This document shows, one piece after another, positions 35,401 to 46,201 of a DNA stretch of 64,000 bases. The notes beneath the pieces are model-generated. The model was given only the letters and a program-made list of their open reading frames with translations. It was not told the origin of the DNA and ran no database searches. The stretch covers positions 73,511,912 through 73,575,911 of the forward strand of contig CM043963.1 in NCBI GenBank assembly GCA_014529385.2, read 5' to 3'. This stretch comes from Adiantum capillus-veneris. Its lineage: Eukaryota; Streptophyta; Polypodiopsida; Polypodiales; Pteridaceae. The position numbers and the translations under genes were made by a program. How positions within the stretch are numbered: the first letter of the stretch is position 1; each line of letters begins with the position of its first letter.

Positions 35401-35803
35401 GGCACTTCCTCAGGGGCATATGTTGATGCTCCTGGACCTGTTGCCCTTTCTACCTCCTCTGGGAGAATACGTTGGTATTCTTGCCTGTATCTATCAACAA
35501 AAACTATACCCTTCCCCGTAGTAGCAGTTTCATAAGAGAATAAGTAAAGAACCTTGTCTTTGCTTAATTCGTTTACGTATGGTTCTTTGCTGTGACAGTA
35601 AGAGACTATACCCTCACTCTCATGTTTATAGATTCCCACGTTCTCGTTATAAGTTGGAACCCTGGTTGTTTTCTTATCATACATAAAAATAGCTCCGGGC
35701 CGATCAATGTTTGGTGGCAGTTCTTGAGTTTCTGAAACCATTTTCCCTTTTGCCATGTTATCTCCATAGCTGTTGTAATCTTCAGGGTTACTAACTATTA
35801 GAT
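32401..35803 (-). pseudogene. Gag of element B (broken)
   Basis: One long minus-strand frame from about 35803 to 32960 (pieces 35852-35286, 35279-34635, 34508-34272, 34199-32985), plus a shifted piece 32919-32251 leading to the protease. The Retrotrans_gag core is at about 34900-34640 (QKWVNKKYTGSRDPRDHVAA, VGFGLTLEDDAATWCDSV, IEEFSQRG). Two zinc knuckles of CX2CX3HX4C type are at about 33730-33620 (CYKCGGDHWLRDC, CPECGITHLIPDC), then a Lys/Arg-rich coiled coil. Stops at about 35284, 34632, 34510, 34270 and 32982 fit C-to-T or G-to-A changes. Gag forms the particle and binds RNA. Confidence 0.82.
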
Positions 35804-36499
35804 AACAATCTCGAAACACCATAGAACTTGAAGGAGACCCTACTAATACCACTAGGTTGCTCTCCCTAAGGTCTATGAACCAAAATCCCGACCCAAAACA
35901 CCTGGTGCAGAAACACGTAGGATGTCTGGCCGAAATTTGCAGGTCTTCGTTTTTGAAATCTAAAGTGCCTAGCGTGTAGTTCTACTCAATGTGAACGCGT
36001 GGATATCTTGCAATGAAAAATCGGACAACGTATGCTCACCCAAACACCCGATGAAGCTCGTAGAAGGAGCTCGCAAAACCGGACAGTACACGCGCAATGT
36101 AGCTATCGACGCGTAGCTCTCGTCGGGGGCAACATGTTGCACTTCTTCGCACTCAATTCCGACCACCGGAGCACACGTAGCGTCAAGATGAAGCTCACAC
36201 TCTCTCTCTCGTACACAGTACGCTCACTCACAGACTTCAAAACTTGTTTTTGAAAATGACAAAAGGTTTTTCATTAAGGTAAAAAAGTGGTATATATACC
36301 TTACAATTTTTCAAACCCTAAAGTTCCAAAATCAACCATCTACTCAATCTAACTATCAAAACTAGGATACAATCTGGAAACTTCTGTAAGTCCCAATAAT
36401 TACAAGGTGAAAAATCAGGTTTCCTCAAGGAATGAATAATTACAAAAAGAATAATCTTTCGAATAGTTAGATGCCGTGGGGTGTGTCCTGCTTCTAACA
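35804..36499 (-). repeat. 5' LTR of element B, 3'-truncated
   Basis: 696 bp matching 11254-11949 at about 95%. It ends abruptly at 35804 and runs straight into gag coding sequence, lacking the last 239 bp of the LTR, the primer-binding site and the leader. Contains a TATA-like TATATATA at 36291-36298 and the half-site CGTAGGATGTCT (35916-35927). Confidence 0.85.
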
Positions 36500-36504
36500 G
36501 GGAT

Positions 36505-36825
36505 GATGGCGGGGAAACCCTGGGACAGCTTACCGGAGTCGGTGGTGGAGCAACATGAGTGGATGAGGGAGAGTGCATGGCAGGAGGACATGACTAACTA
36601 CATTGAGCGGAGTATGTCGCGCTCTTCGAATACGCCAACCACGCACCAGGCTTGGCAATGGAGACACATGTTCCTCAGCCTGAGGTGTAGAAAAAACGAA
36701 TTCATTCGAACCGCCTCCCCTCCATTGTCTTCCCACAACTGGAACAACAGGGTTAGGAGGACCATGCGACCTAGTGCGCATGCATGTTCACAACAGGTCG
36801 TCCATCATGCATCGTGGTCTCTAGG
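36505..36825 (-). pseudogene. 5' leader/gag start of element A, displaced by element B
   Basis: Lies between the element B target copy and the element A 5' LTR. Its minus-strand frame (SSTHVAPPPTPVSCPRVSPP) reads across the removed insertion into SPAPIVWQLFPGGGTVGQG near 10990, upstream of the gag ATG at 10949. No standard tRNA primer-binding site is visible next to the LTR. Confidence 0.6.
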
Positions 36826-37207
36826 TGTAATGTCTATAGCTCCGCAATGGAGAAATAAGCACTACGGGAATGGATACCCTCACACTTCCTTACATTATAT
36901 GAACAACAAGGTATATGAAGAGAGAATAGAAGACAATACACAAGAACAGAACACCTTCTTCTTCATTGATATGTAATAGAACACAGAATTACATGAGAAT
37001 GATATATTGATTGAATGAGAGATATCCACAAAGATTGGTATGCCCTCCCAAATACACCCGCTACTCCAGCGCAGAAGATCTGGAACGGTGCAAAACGCCA
37101 TCCTGTCCCATGATATCCCATGAAGAAATGTCCCAAAGCTGCATGAACTCCTAGTTCGTAATGTCCGGACATCCGCAAGACCACAATGTGCGGCTTATGC
37201 CGTAACA
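36826..37207 (-). repeat. 5' LTR of element A
   Basis: 382 bp, TG...CA, pairing with 4167-4543 at about 90% identity; followed by the target copy TGTAG at 37208-37212. Confidence 0.88.
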
Positions 37208-37224
37208 TGTAGCAATGTCTCAAT

Positions 37225-37665
37225 GTACTTTGTCGGACATGAAACAATACCTCCATAAACTTGCTTAAACTATATGCCCAAATAATGATGCATTAGCCAC
37301 AAATATGACATTTCAAAAGAGGCATTCAAATCAGCCTTAAAATCAACAATATGTTTCTCGTTTGGTCTAGTGAGCAACATGTCAACAACATAGAGCATAT
37401 GGTAAGAAATACATCTGCAGGATTGACATACAAAATTCTCTTAGTTGGACTATTCTCAAAACCATTTGCAGCCAAGTGAGCATATATCTTTACATGCAAA
37501 GCACGTGAAGCTTTCTTGAAACCTTACATATCCTTCTTAAGCATATGCACCTTGTTTTTTTTTCCTTTTTGAAAAAATCTTGAAGATGTGCTATATACAC
37601 TTCTTCATGAAAATCACCATTAAAAAATGTAGTCTTTATGGGTGTAAGCATGTTAATGTGTCATT
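37225..37665 (-). pseudogene. Decayed Copia reverse transcriptase fragment
   Basis: Minus-strand reading: TTFFNGDFHEEVYIAHLQ, then KVHMLKKDM, FKKASRALHVKIYAHLAANG, LYVVDMLLTRPNEKHIVDF and SFEMSYLWLMHHYLGI. These are the Copia RT motifs (KTAFLNGDLHEEVYM, YGLKQAPRAW, LYVDDMLL, DLGLMHYFLG) with many changes; YVDD is YVVD. It has stops and no flanking LTRs. Confidence 0.75.
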
Positions 37666-37843
37666 GAAAATGTTGTCCGGGACAATGCTAGTTAGTAGTA
37701 CTTGTTAGCATATGTTGAAAAGCTAAGACAATGTCCATTTTCAAATTAAAATGTCCATAAACAACTATTATCCGTTCAAATGAGGCCTCTTTTTTAGTTA
37801 CTGGAATCGTGGGGTCGTGGAATTTCATGCATGCTCAGCTATT

Positions 37844-37931
<88 letters not shown>

Positions 37932-38140
37932 GCTGGACCTGACCTGCCCTCCTATTTGTTTTTTCCCTTCTTCTCCCATCTCCATAGAGCTATGGAGAAC
38001 CAAACAACAATATTTCCACTAGCTCCAATGTTGGATATGCAGACAACATGTTCAATGTTGGTCAATAAATTGCCACTGTTAACTGCTTATGATGCAGGCA
38101 TATATGACATTTAAGTGATTTCAAGTAATTAATGTTTTAT
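37666..38140. other. Non-coding stretch with a (CT)n tract
   Basis: A pure CT repeat spans about 37845-37930. No coding similarity is seen on either side. Confidence 0.8.
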
Positions 38141-38144
38141 ATGT

Positions 38145-38880
38145 ATGTTTGCAATCCTCAAGAGAAACTTGCAAAAGGGAGCCTCTATAGGTGATGAATC
38201 AAAACTCCCAAGATCCAGCTCTTTATGTGATCAGAAAATACAAGAGAAAGAAAGAGGAAACAGAGGGAGCAGAAACAGATGCAGGGTGAGTGAGGACATC
38301 ATGTCCTCAATGATGGCGAAAAAGAAATCTCCTCTGAGATTGTGATAGCTTTCAAGAGGAGGACTGAAAGTTTTGGAATATAAGAAAAACAGGAAATCTG
38401 GAATCTAGTTGTTGAACATCCTGTTGTTCAGGCAATCTAGGAACATTCCTTAGTGGAGGAGGCTACTGTACAAAGCTTAATCGTCTCCAATGTTCGCAAC
38501 ACATTGGCTACTTTCAAGCAGCTAGGTTCTAATGAGGAGTTGTTTTTTAAGAATGCAGCATTGCACATGATGTTGAATTCAAAGGATAACATGCCTATTG
38601 CAAAAATCTCAAGGGTCCTTAAAGTAAGGCGTCGCTCCTTGCACAAGGCGAAATCATGGATGAAGCATGTTATCAATGGTGGATTGTTTTCATTGGCTGC
38701 ATGTCACAAGCAACACCGTCATAGCCCTATCACGGATGAAATCAAGAAATTGGTCAACACATTTTGGAGAGAAGAGACTCGCAACAAGAAGGATGTTTGT
38801 TGAAAGAGAATGGGGAGGAAAAGCTACATAAAGCACCCTATGCACCTCCTAGATGAGCCTCAGGTGATCAAGCCAATCGA
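38145..38880 (+). pseudogene. Unidentified decayed reading frame
   Basis: Two plus-strand frames in different phases, 38145-38345 (SKLPRSSSLCDQKIQEKE, NRCRVSEDIMSSMMAKKK) and 38453-38803 (NEELFFKNAALHMMLNSK, ISRVLKVRRRSLHKAKSWM, LVNTFWREETRNKKDVC), continue past a stop as KRMGRKSYIKHPMHLLDE. The composition is protein-like (basic, helical, Lys/Arg-rich DNA-binding character). I do not recognise the family. Frame changes and stops suggest a pseudogene, perhaps of a host or DNA-transposon gene. Confidence 0.35.
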
Positions 38881-38989
38881 TATGCCATAACTTTGGTATT
38901 TTGTGCATCACATCTCTATTGCATAATAACTTCTACCGTCTGATAAGTATCATACTATTCTATAGTCTAGTAATGGTATCCACAATACG

Positions 38990-39494
38990 CATGCTGGTCA
39001 ACATACTGTGTGAACAGGTCAACACACAGTCTATGCTAGTTAGTACATACCTAGTATGCTTGTTAGCATACTAGTTAGCACACTGAGGATGCTTGTTAAC
39101 ACACTGTGTATTTTTGAAATTTACCATGTCAAGTATGCCACTTAACATACTCACCATGCTAATTAACATACCTAGTTAGCACACATGCTATTAGGTTAAC
39201 ATACCTCATATGCTAGTTGCCACTGATTATGGTAGTTAGCATACGTAGTATGCTAGTAAACACAATGTGTTTGCTAATTAGCATTTCTACTATGCCAACT
39301 AGCAATTAACACAATGTGTATGCTGCTTAGCATACTCACCGTGATAATTAACATACCTAGTTAGCACACATGATGAAAGGACGAGAGTAATGTTGTGTGC
39401 CAGTCTTCGCCCAACCATGCCATCTTATAGCCTCCCCCTAGCATACACACTATCCGGCCGTGCCGATGTCCTTGCCTGTAGGACCCGTGTCCTT
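38990..39494 (-). repeat. Probable 3' LTR of element G with TAGCATAC-type short repeats
   Basis: On the minus strand a purine-rich tract AAGGGGGCGGGGGGGG (about 39515-39498) precedes TGTAAGGACACGGGTCC, the presumed LTR start. A TATA box GCTATAAGA lies at about 39424-39432. The distal part (about 38990-39375) is packed with TTAGCATAC/GTATGCTA motifs, and a 26-bp block (ATTAACATACCTAGTTAGCACACATG) occurs twice, about 185 bp apart. The outer boundary is not defined. Confidence 0.55.
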
Positions 39495-39499
39495 ACATT

Positions 39500-40830
39500 A
39501 CCCCCCCCCGCCCCCTTGGATAATTGTTTTCATCCTCGAAAACAAACGTAGGAAAACATTTCTTAATTACGGAGACATTCTCCCATGTAGAACCTTCTTC
39601 ATGTCTATCTAGCCATTTTACCAACACCTGTCATCTAACATGATGTCTGGTGCAAAGCTCATGAGAATCCAAAATCTTTTTGGGTCCATGAGGGATGCTT
39701 GGCGGTTCGATAAGGTCAACTAACACACCTATGTCAATGACATTATCATTCTGTCCTAGCTATTTTTTTAAACGACTAACATGAAAAATAATGTGAACTC
39801 GTGAGTGCTTGGGAAGAGCTAACTTATAGGCAACTTGACCTATCCGTTTGAGAACGATAAACGGTCCACAATATTGTGGTGAAATTTTAGCAACTTTTTT
39901 CGTCTTTAGATTTTATGAACCTTGAGAAAAACCTTGTCTCCTTCTTGAAAAGTAGCAAGACAATGATGCTCATCTGCGTACTTCTTATATCGATCTTGAG
40001 CTCGCTTAACATTTTGTCGAGCAATTCAAAGCATATGAAAAATGGTCTTGGAGAAAATCCTTCGCTTGTAGTATCTTCTCTGTAGCCAACCTCACCGTAA
40101 CAGGTGATCTAGGTTGAAAACCATATAAAAGCATAAATGGACTAAACCATGTAGTCACATGCTTTGAACTATTATAAGAAATTCCAATATAGGCAAGTAG
40201 TCTTCATATCCTCTAGCACTTGATTAACTCTTTTGGTTTGACCATCTGTTTTTGGATGACTAGCCGTACTAAGATTAACTATAGTTTCCAACTTTTGGAA
40301 CACAGCTCTCCAGAAGTGATTATCGAACTTTCAATCTTTGTCACTAATGATACTAGCTGGAAGACCGTAGAGTCTATATATATGCTCTATAAAGATCCGT
40401 GCTAATTTTGGTGTCTTAATCGTAGTCCTACTAGAAATGAATCGACCCATCTTTGTTAGACGATCTAAAAACACCCATATGGCATCATGGCCATGATTTG
40501 TATTAGGTAGTCCTACTAAAAAATCCATAGAGATACTCTCCCACTTACCTTGTGGAATCTCTAAAGGATGTAAAAGGCCACCTACCTTGAGGTGCTATGC
40601 CTTATTAACTTGGCATTGTTGGCAATTTATTACGTACTCTTGAACATCATGATGTAAGCCTAGCCAATAAAATTGCCATCAAACTAAGGCATACGTCTTA
40701 CAAATACCTGGATGACCAGCACTTGGACTATCATGACACTCAAATAATATTTGGCACCTAGTGTCTGAGTCCTTTGGCATACATACTCTATCCTTGTGGA
40801 GTAAGTATCCATCGTCAATGGAATTTTTGT
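39500..40830 (-). pseudogene. Integrase of element G
   Basis: The clearest open piece is 40528-40331: MDFLVGLPNTNHGHDAIW, DRLTKMGRFI, FIEHIYRLYGLPASIISDKD, giving the first two catalytic Asp residues. Upstream at about 40620 is the CQQCQ of the zinc module. Downstream to about 39780 are traces of the C-terminal module (GDKVFLKVH, SxLKK). Stops break all frames. Confidence 0.7.
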
Positions 40831-41099
40831 TTTCCATCACTTAAGCTCTTCTTGAGAAGGGGTGGAGCTTTGCGTGTTGGAGTTTTTATATGCACGTGCA
40901 GAAACATGTTGATATGACTGTGCAGAGACATGTGAGTGTGAGGGATACCTTCTTAAAACTGCACTCTACACTTTAGCATATGACTGATCGTGTGCACACT
41001 TGTCACATAATGTCTCCAAAAAATTCACTCTGTATTTCTATGAAAGCAAGTGAATTAATTTGAGGCATCCGGTTTAGTGCATCCGCTACTACATTATAT

Positions 41100-42047
41100 C
41101 GACCCTTGTGATATTGTAGCTTACAATCATAATCTTAAAGGATCTCCACCCATCTACCTTTATGACCCTTCAAGTCCGTTTGAGTAGTAAACCATCTATA
41201 CTCTCATGGTCAAAAAATACTTCAAACTCGGCACCATATAAATAGTGTCGCCACTTTCGTAAAGCGTGAATTATGGCATAGAGCTCCCTCTCATAGACAT
41301 AATAATTTTATTGAGCTCTATCCAACTTTTTACTTTCAAAGTCTATAGCTCTTCCCTCCTGGAGAAGTACCACACTAATTGCTTTATCACTAGCATAAGT
41401 CTCTACCACAGACGGCTTAAGTGGGTCAAGGATTGCTAGGATGGGAGAAGTGGCTATAGCTACCTTGACCTATTCAAAACTGCGTTGTTGGGCTTCTTCC
41501 CAAGAAAAGGTGTTAACTTTTGCTTTAAGTTGATCCGTCATAGGAACAACAATCTTGGCATAATTATGGATATATTGTTGATAAAATCCATCCATGCCTA
41601 AGAAGATTTGAAGCTCCTCAATAGTGTTTGGATGTGGTTATCGAAGAATGGTAGCGACCTTGTCAACCTCCATCTTGATGCCATAATAAGAGATCACATG
41701 ACCAAGTTAATGTATCTATGTTTTAAAGAAATTACACCTGCTTGGCTTAGCATATAGGGCGTGAGCTCGTAGCTATTTTAACGCTAATGGTAAGTGTTCT
41801 ATGTCTTCATCTTCAGTCTTACTGTAAATGAGAATGTCATCAAGGAAAACCACCGCAAATTTTCCAAGATAGGGACGTAAGACACTATTGATGAGTGTCA
41901 TAAATGTACCTGGAGCATTGGTTAAAACAAAAGGCATAACCAAAAATTTAAAATGCCCAGAACCGTGTTCAAAAGACAGTTTTAGAGATATCTTTCAAAA
42001 GGATACGCACCTGGTGGTATCTTGAATGAAGATCTATCTTTGTATAG
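41100..42047 (-). pseudogene. RT C-terminal half and RNase H of element G
   Basis: Minus-strand traces: thumb (KVNTFSWEEAQQRSFEQVK, AILDPLKPSVVETYASDKAISVVLLQEGRAI) and RNase H (YYVYERELYAIIHALRKWRHYLYG, FFDHES). Multiple stops. It abuts the element F target copy at 42048-42052. Confidence 0.7.
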
Positions 42048-42052
42048 TATCT

Positions 42053-43656
42053 TGTAACAGTTAATGGCCTAGTAACTTGTGTGTAGCGGAAAATAGCATG
42101 AACATAGTAAGCATTTCATTAGAATAGATTCCTAATGAGCATAGCAAGAGTGCTTGGGTGGAGAGAGCAACAAAAGCATAACACCTAGTTAGATAGCATG
42201 AACAATACTTCAAAAGAGAGAGAAATTAAGCTATTGACAAATTGAGGACCAGATTTTCATGGATCCGGTCCCCCCCTCCAAAAGGCTTTGTATTATAGGT
42301 TTCTCCCATCAAGAGAGACATTTTACAATACAATTCTTTGTGTTTCTTCAATACTAGCTAGTGCAATGAAGATGGAAGCTTCAAGCACTAAGCAAAACAC
42401 TTATAAAACACAACATCAATTCCCTCACGGTCTCAGACCCAAGACCTCACACTCCTTCAAAGATGGTGAGAGCTAGCGGGGTATAAGAGTAGCTTGAGAG
42501 GAAGAAGGAGTAGTCTTACGAGAAAGATGTACATCTCCTCACATAATCACTCATATTAGCATAGCATAGCTTAGTAATTAGCATGGTAGAGTAGATGAGC
42601 ATGCATTGAAGCTTGGCTCTTGGTTGGATTTGCATCACAAAGCCAAGAGTTGTTGGTGTAGGCGTCCCTTCTCACAAGCTTGGAGTAGGTGATAAGCTTT
42701 CCATTAAAGCTTGAGAAGCAGAGAGAGAGAGAGAGAGTCTTCTTGCTTCACACATGAGCTTGTGTGTGAGTGTGTGAGATAATGCCTTGTAAAATTCAAC
42801 CCCCTCTCTCTCTTGGTCGACCCCCTCTTGCTATTACTCTTGTTAGCACCTCATTGGACCTCTCCCAGCTTAGCCAATGAAAGTTAAGTAGCGTAAGTGA
42901 TAGCCTTCCAGCATGTGTCCCCCTTTCCCCTTTTGTGAGAGCTTTAGGTAATTAATTAATGCAACTAAACTCTCATTGGACCCCTTTGTCTCCTGGCCAA
43001 TAGGAATCAGGCAAGCAGTTGGTGGGCTGTTGAATGCTCATTAGACCCCTTGGGAGATTGTCCAATAGTCTTCTAGAGAGATTAATTCTTATTGGTTCTT
43101 TTATTAAGTGTTTTTAAATTAATTAAAGTAGATTTACTCTAGCCTTATTCTCATTGGTCCACCTCCATGGCCATCCAATAGGATTTGAGTACACCTTGTA
43201 GGCATCTAGGCTAGGGAGCTGACATGTGTCTCTCATTCCCTTTGTGTAAAGGAGTCTTGTGAGTGTGTGTGTGTGTGAGTTTCTCTCTCATCCCCTACTT
43301 GCAAGGCTCGCCCCCTCATTTGTAGGAGTTGTGAAGACTTTTTTGGTACACACACTAAGCATCCAATTTAACAAACCTTTGACCATTGGACACAACCTTT
43401 GAATTTTGGAACCTTAGCATTTTGGAAGTCTTAATGGGCTGAACCTTAGGGTCTTTAAAGCCCATGGTTGCACATTGCTCCTTTGCAAATGCCCCCCCCC
43501 TTTGGATCACTATTTTCCCTCCTTTGGATCCCTATTGTGGCAGTCTGTCAGCTTAACCAATATTCTAGCTTTTTCTCCCCTGGCACTTCCCCATATTAAA
43601 TGATCTATTAACATGAGAAAATCATTTAGGAGAATTAGATATTAGTTATTATGACA
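42053..43656 (-). repeat. 3' LTR of element F
   Basis: 1,604 bp; minus-strand TGTCATAATAAC start, TGTTACA end. Compared with the other LTR it has about 365 bp more (about 42505-42870, including a short GA tract) but a much shorter GT tract near 43265. Confidence 0.93.
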
Positions 43657-43672
43657 TTACCTCTCTCTTGAA
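43657..43672 (-). other. Polypurine tract of element F
   Basis: Minus-strand CAAGAGAGAGGTAA directly precedes the 3' LTR. Confidence 0.8.
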
Positions 43673-44059
43673 ATCATAGTCATCCTCAACTATGTGGTAG
43701 AGAAGATAAAGCCTATTCATTAGTCCTTTTTCTAGAGGGTAGAGGATCACTATGTTACGCTACGACATCGTTTCAGAATGGATGACTAGTCCATTTGGTG
43801 CTTGAGAGCCTAAGCTACCACAAGCATGTCTGCACATTAGTCCTATCAATCTTCCACACTAGAGTGACAAGTTCTACTTGGTGTTTGGGAGACGTCGTCT
43901 TCGAAAACTTGATCTAAGCATGCATACTACTTCATTTTTGCACACAATAAAGAGAAAGAGAGTCTTATAAGACAAAAACTTTGTTCATTTTAAACATTTG
44001 TACATTTGCTTACTCTAGGGAAGCATTGACAAGGTTTAGGTTATTCTTTAATTGTATGC
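43673..44059 (-). other. 3' untranslated region of element F
   Basis: About 390 bp between the chromodomain-like tail and the polypurine tract; no coding similarity seen. Confidence 0.6.
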
Positions 44060-44956
44060 CTTGCATCCATCTAGCATCTTCAAAAAAACAATTCTTAAAC
44101 TTAATAAGATATCGTCGGATAGTCTTACCGCCTCTTAGTACCTTGTCTTCATGTTAGAGAATGGACTCGAGCAACAACACCTCTTGGTCCTCGATCTCTG
44201 GTGGGTCATCAATAGTTGGTTCTTGAGGTGGCTCTCCTTTGTAAGGCTTTAGTAGGCTCACATGGAAAGCATTGTGTATGAGCCAATGGCTGGGCAACTT
44301 CAGTTGATAGGCCATCTCATTGATTGGCCTAAGAATCTGGAAGGGACCATAGTACCTTTTTGCTAACTTAGCATAGTACTTTTGGTGTCTTGAAGGATTC
44401 TTGCCCGTCGTGTGCCTTAATCGAGCCTTGGGAAATTTAAGTAAGACCCAATCATTGTCTTTAAAGACTTGGGCTCTTTTGTGCTTATCAGCAGTAGCCT
44501 TTTTCCTTTGTTGTGAGATAGAGATTGCATCCTTAATTTTTTGGAAAGATTCTTGTAGGTCTCGGCTATACTCATCTGCAGCGAAGATCTTCCTGTGTAC
44601 CTTAAGTAGCAGGGGACTTTTTTATCTTCCCTCAATTACCTCAAAAGGTGATTTTCCCGTGGAAGTATGTACAGTGTTATTATAGGCATACTCCACTAAG
44701 GGTAAGTACTTCTCCCATTGGGACCTTTGATCTACTTCCGTTACATAGGCTTTTAGTAGATCAAGGATTGTTAGCTTAGCTATTTCACTTTGGCCATTCG
44801 TTTGCGGATGATAGGCCGAAGAGAAATTTAGCCGTGTCCCTAAATTCTCAAAAATACCCTTTAAGAAATTACTGGTCATTCTAGGATCTCTACTGACACT
44901 ATGGACATTGGCAAGCCATGGTACTTGAAGATTTGTGAAATGAAGAGGGTTGCCAT
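44060..44956 (-). pseudogene. Integrase C-terminal part and chromodomain-like tail of element F
   Basis: 44879-44622 holds the end of the core (FSSAYHPQTNGQSEIAKLTI with the catalytic Glu, VEYAYNNTVHTSTGKSPFEV). After a frameshift come the C-terminal module (WVLLKFPKARL, KLAKRYYGPFQIL, WLIHNAFHVSLLKPY) and, at about 44200-44090, LRGGKTIRRYLIKFKN with EDARWM, matching the chromodomain pattern of chromoviruses. Such domains steer insertion to marked chromatin (family knowledge). Confidence 0.75.
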
Positions 44957-46099
44957 TTAATGGGCTTTGATAGTATTTTTGGCAGGTATAAAATGGGCTT
45001 GCTTACTAAACCTGTCTACTATCGTCCACATTCCCGTATTCCCATGGATAGACTTAGGCAATCCAAAGATAAAATCCATGGATATGCTCTCCCATGGTGA
45101 GTTAGGGATTGGCAAGGGTTGAAGCAATTCAGGTTGCTTCCCTCTATCAAACTTTGTCTTTTGGCATACCACACATTTAGAAACATACTCTTGTATGTTT
45201 TCTTTCATGGTAGGCCAATAGACATATGTTTCAATCCCCTTTAGGGTAGACTGAATCCCTCTATGCCTCGCAGAAGGAGGAGCATGAGATTCATACATTA
45301 CTTTCTCACGTAGTGAGTTAGTAATGCATAGCGTATTGCCATAGAGAAGATAACCATCTTGTAAAGTAAATGGTTCCTCTTTCTTCCCTAATGCAAGGGC
45401 TGAAATCACATCTCTAAAATCGGGATCAATAGCATACTCATCTATCATAGAAGATAGATCATTGTGAGTTGCTATGGAAACCACATTTACTCTCGGTCGT
45501 CTTGAGAGTGCATCGACTGCTTGATTATGCTTTCCAGCAATGTGAGCAATATGAAATTGAAATTGCAAAAGAAAATTTTCCCATCTCATTTGTTTGTCGG
45601 AGAGCTTGGTGTGCATCATGTACTTAAGGCTTTGGTGATCCGTTCGCGGAATGAAAGGAGTCCCCAATAAATAGTGCTTCCATGAGTCTAAGGCATGTAG
45701 AATTGCGAGGAGTTCCTTTTCATATATGCCTAGAGCTTGCTCAACAGGGTCGAGCCTTTGACTTTCATAGGCTATGGCGTGCCCTTCTTGGAGCAAGACA
45801 ACTCCAAGGTAATCACCACAAGCATCACATTGGATCTCAAATGGCTTTGAGAGATCCGGTAGTTTAATCACAGGTTGAGAGATAGGCCTTTCTTTAAGCT
45901 TTTTGAAATCATTGTTCTCCTTGGCAGACCATGTATACCTAACGTTTTTCTTTGTTAGGTCATGTAATGGTCCTGCGATTTGTGAGAACTTTTCTATGAA
46001 GCGTCGATAGTATGCATACATACCTATAAAGATTCTTAGTCCATGAATATTCCTTGGTTTAGGCCATCCTTTTATTACCTCTAACTTTGATGGAGCCAT
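44957..46099 (-). pseudogene. RT thumb, RNase H and integrase N-terminal part of element F
   Basis: 380 uninterrupted codons: IGMYAYYRRFIEKFSQIAGP, the RNase H acidic set (IQCDACGDYLGVVL, YEKELLAILHAL, RTDHQSL, AVDALSRR), an H2C2 module (HAPPSARHRG, YVYWPTM, CVVCQKT) and the integrase core start (SMDFIFGLPKS, DRFSKQAHFI). The frame stops at 44957, before the second catalytic Asp of integrase. Confidence 0.88.
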
Positions 46100-46201
46100 T
46101 CAGATGCCATTTTGAGAGATAATATGACCTAGATACTAAATCTCTTGTAAGAAAATTTCACTTTTCTTTTGATTAATATACAATTTATTCTCTCGTAGAA
46201 C

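Larger units (their letters stand above)
11015..36499 (-). mobile_element. Giant gypsy retrotransposon B (Tat/Ogre-like), hosting nested insertions
   Basis: Flanked by a complete 3' LTR (11015-11949) and a truncated 5' LTR (35804-36499), with target copies GGGAC/GGGAT. All coding parts are on the minus strand: gag (about 35800-32960), protease (about 32400-32050), acidic linker, RT (about 30760-30013), RNase H, H2C2 module 1, H2C2 module 2, integrase, a protease-like domain, a repeat tail, a palindrome-bearing non-coding zone, a coiled-coil ORF, polypurine tract and LTR. Subtracting the Copia element and the solo LTR with one target copy each leaves about 17.2 kb, in the size class of Ogre-type elements. 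LTRs differ at about 5%. Several frames carry transition-type stops, so the copy is inactive. Confidence 0.82.
4167..37207 (-). mobile_element. Gypsy retrotransposon A (Tat-like), split by element B
   Basis: Bounded by two similar LTRs (4167-4543 and 36826-37207) in the same orientation, starting TGTAATG and ending GTAACA on the plus strand. The 5-bp flanks are identical: TGTAG at 4162-4166 and TGTAG at 37208-37212. All coding parts are on the minus strand in the order gag, protease, RT, RNase H, integrase. Removing element B (11015-36499 plus one target copy) leaves about 7.55 kb, a normal gypsy size. RT phrasing such as SLNPLKCAF and LLGHVIS points to the Tat/Ogre-type clade (family knowledge). 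The LTRs differ at roughly one base in ten, and the protease and RT active sites are mutated, so the copy is old and dead. Confidence 0.88.

Noticed and set aside
36476-36976. 166-codon plus-strand frame over the junction of elements A and B
   Set aside because: It crosses the LTR end, the target duplication and another LTR; it is the antisense of the element A leader.
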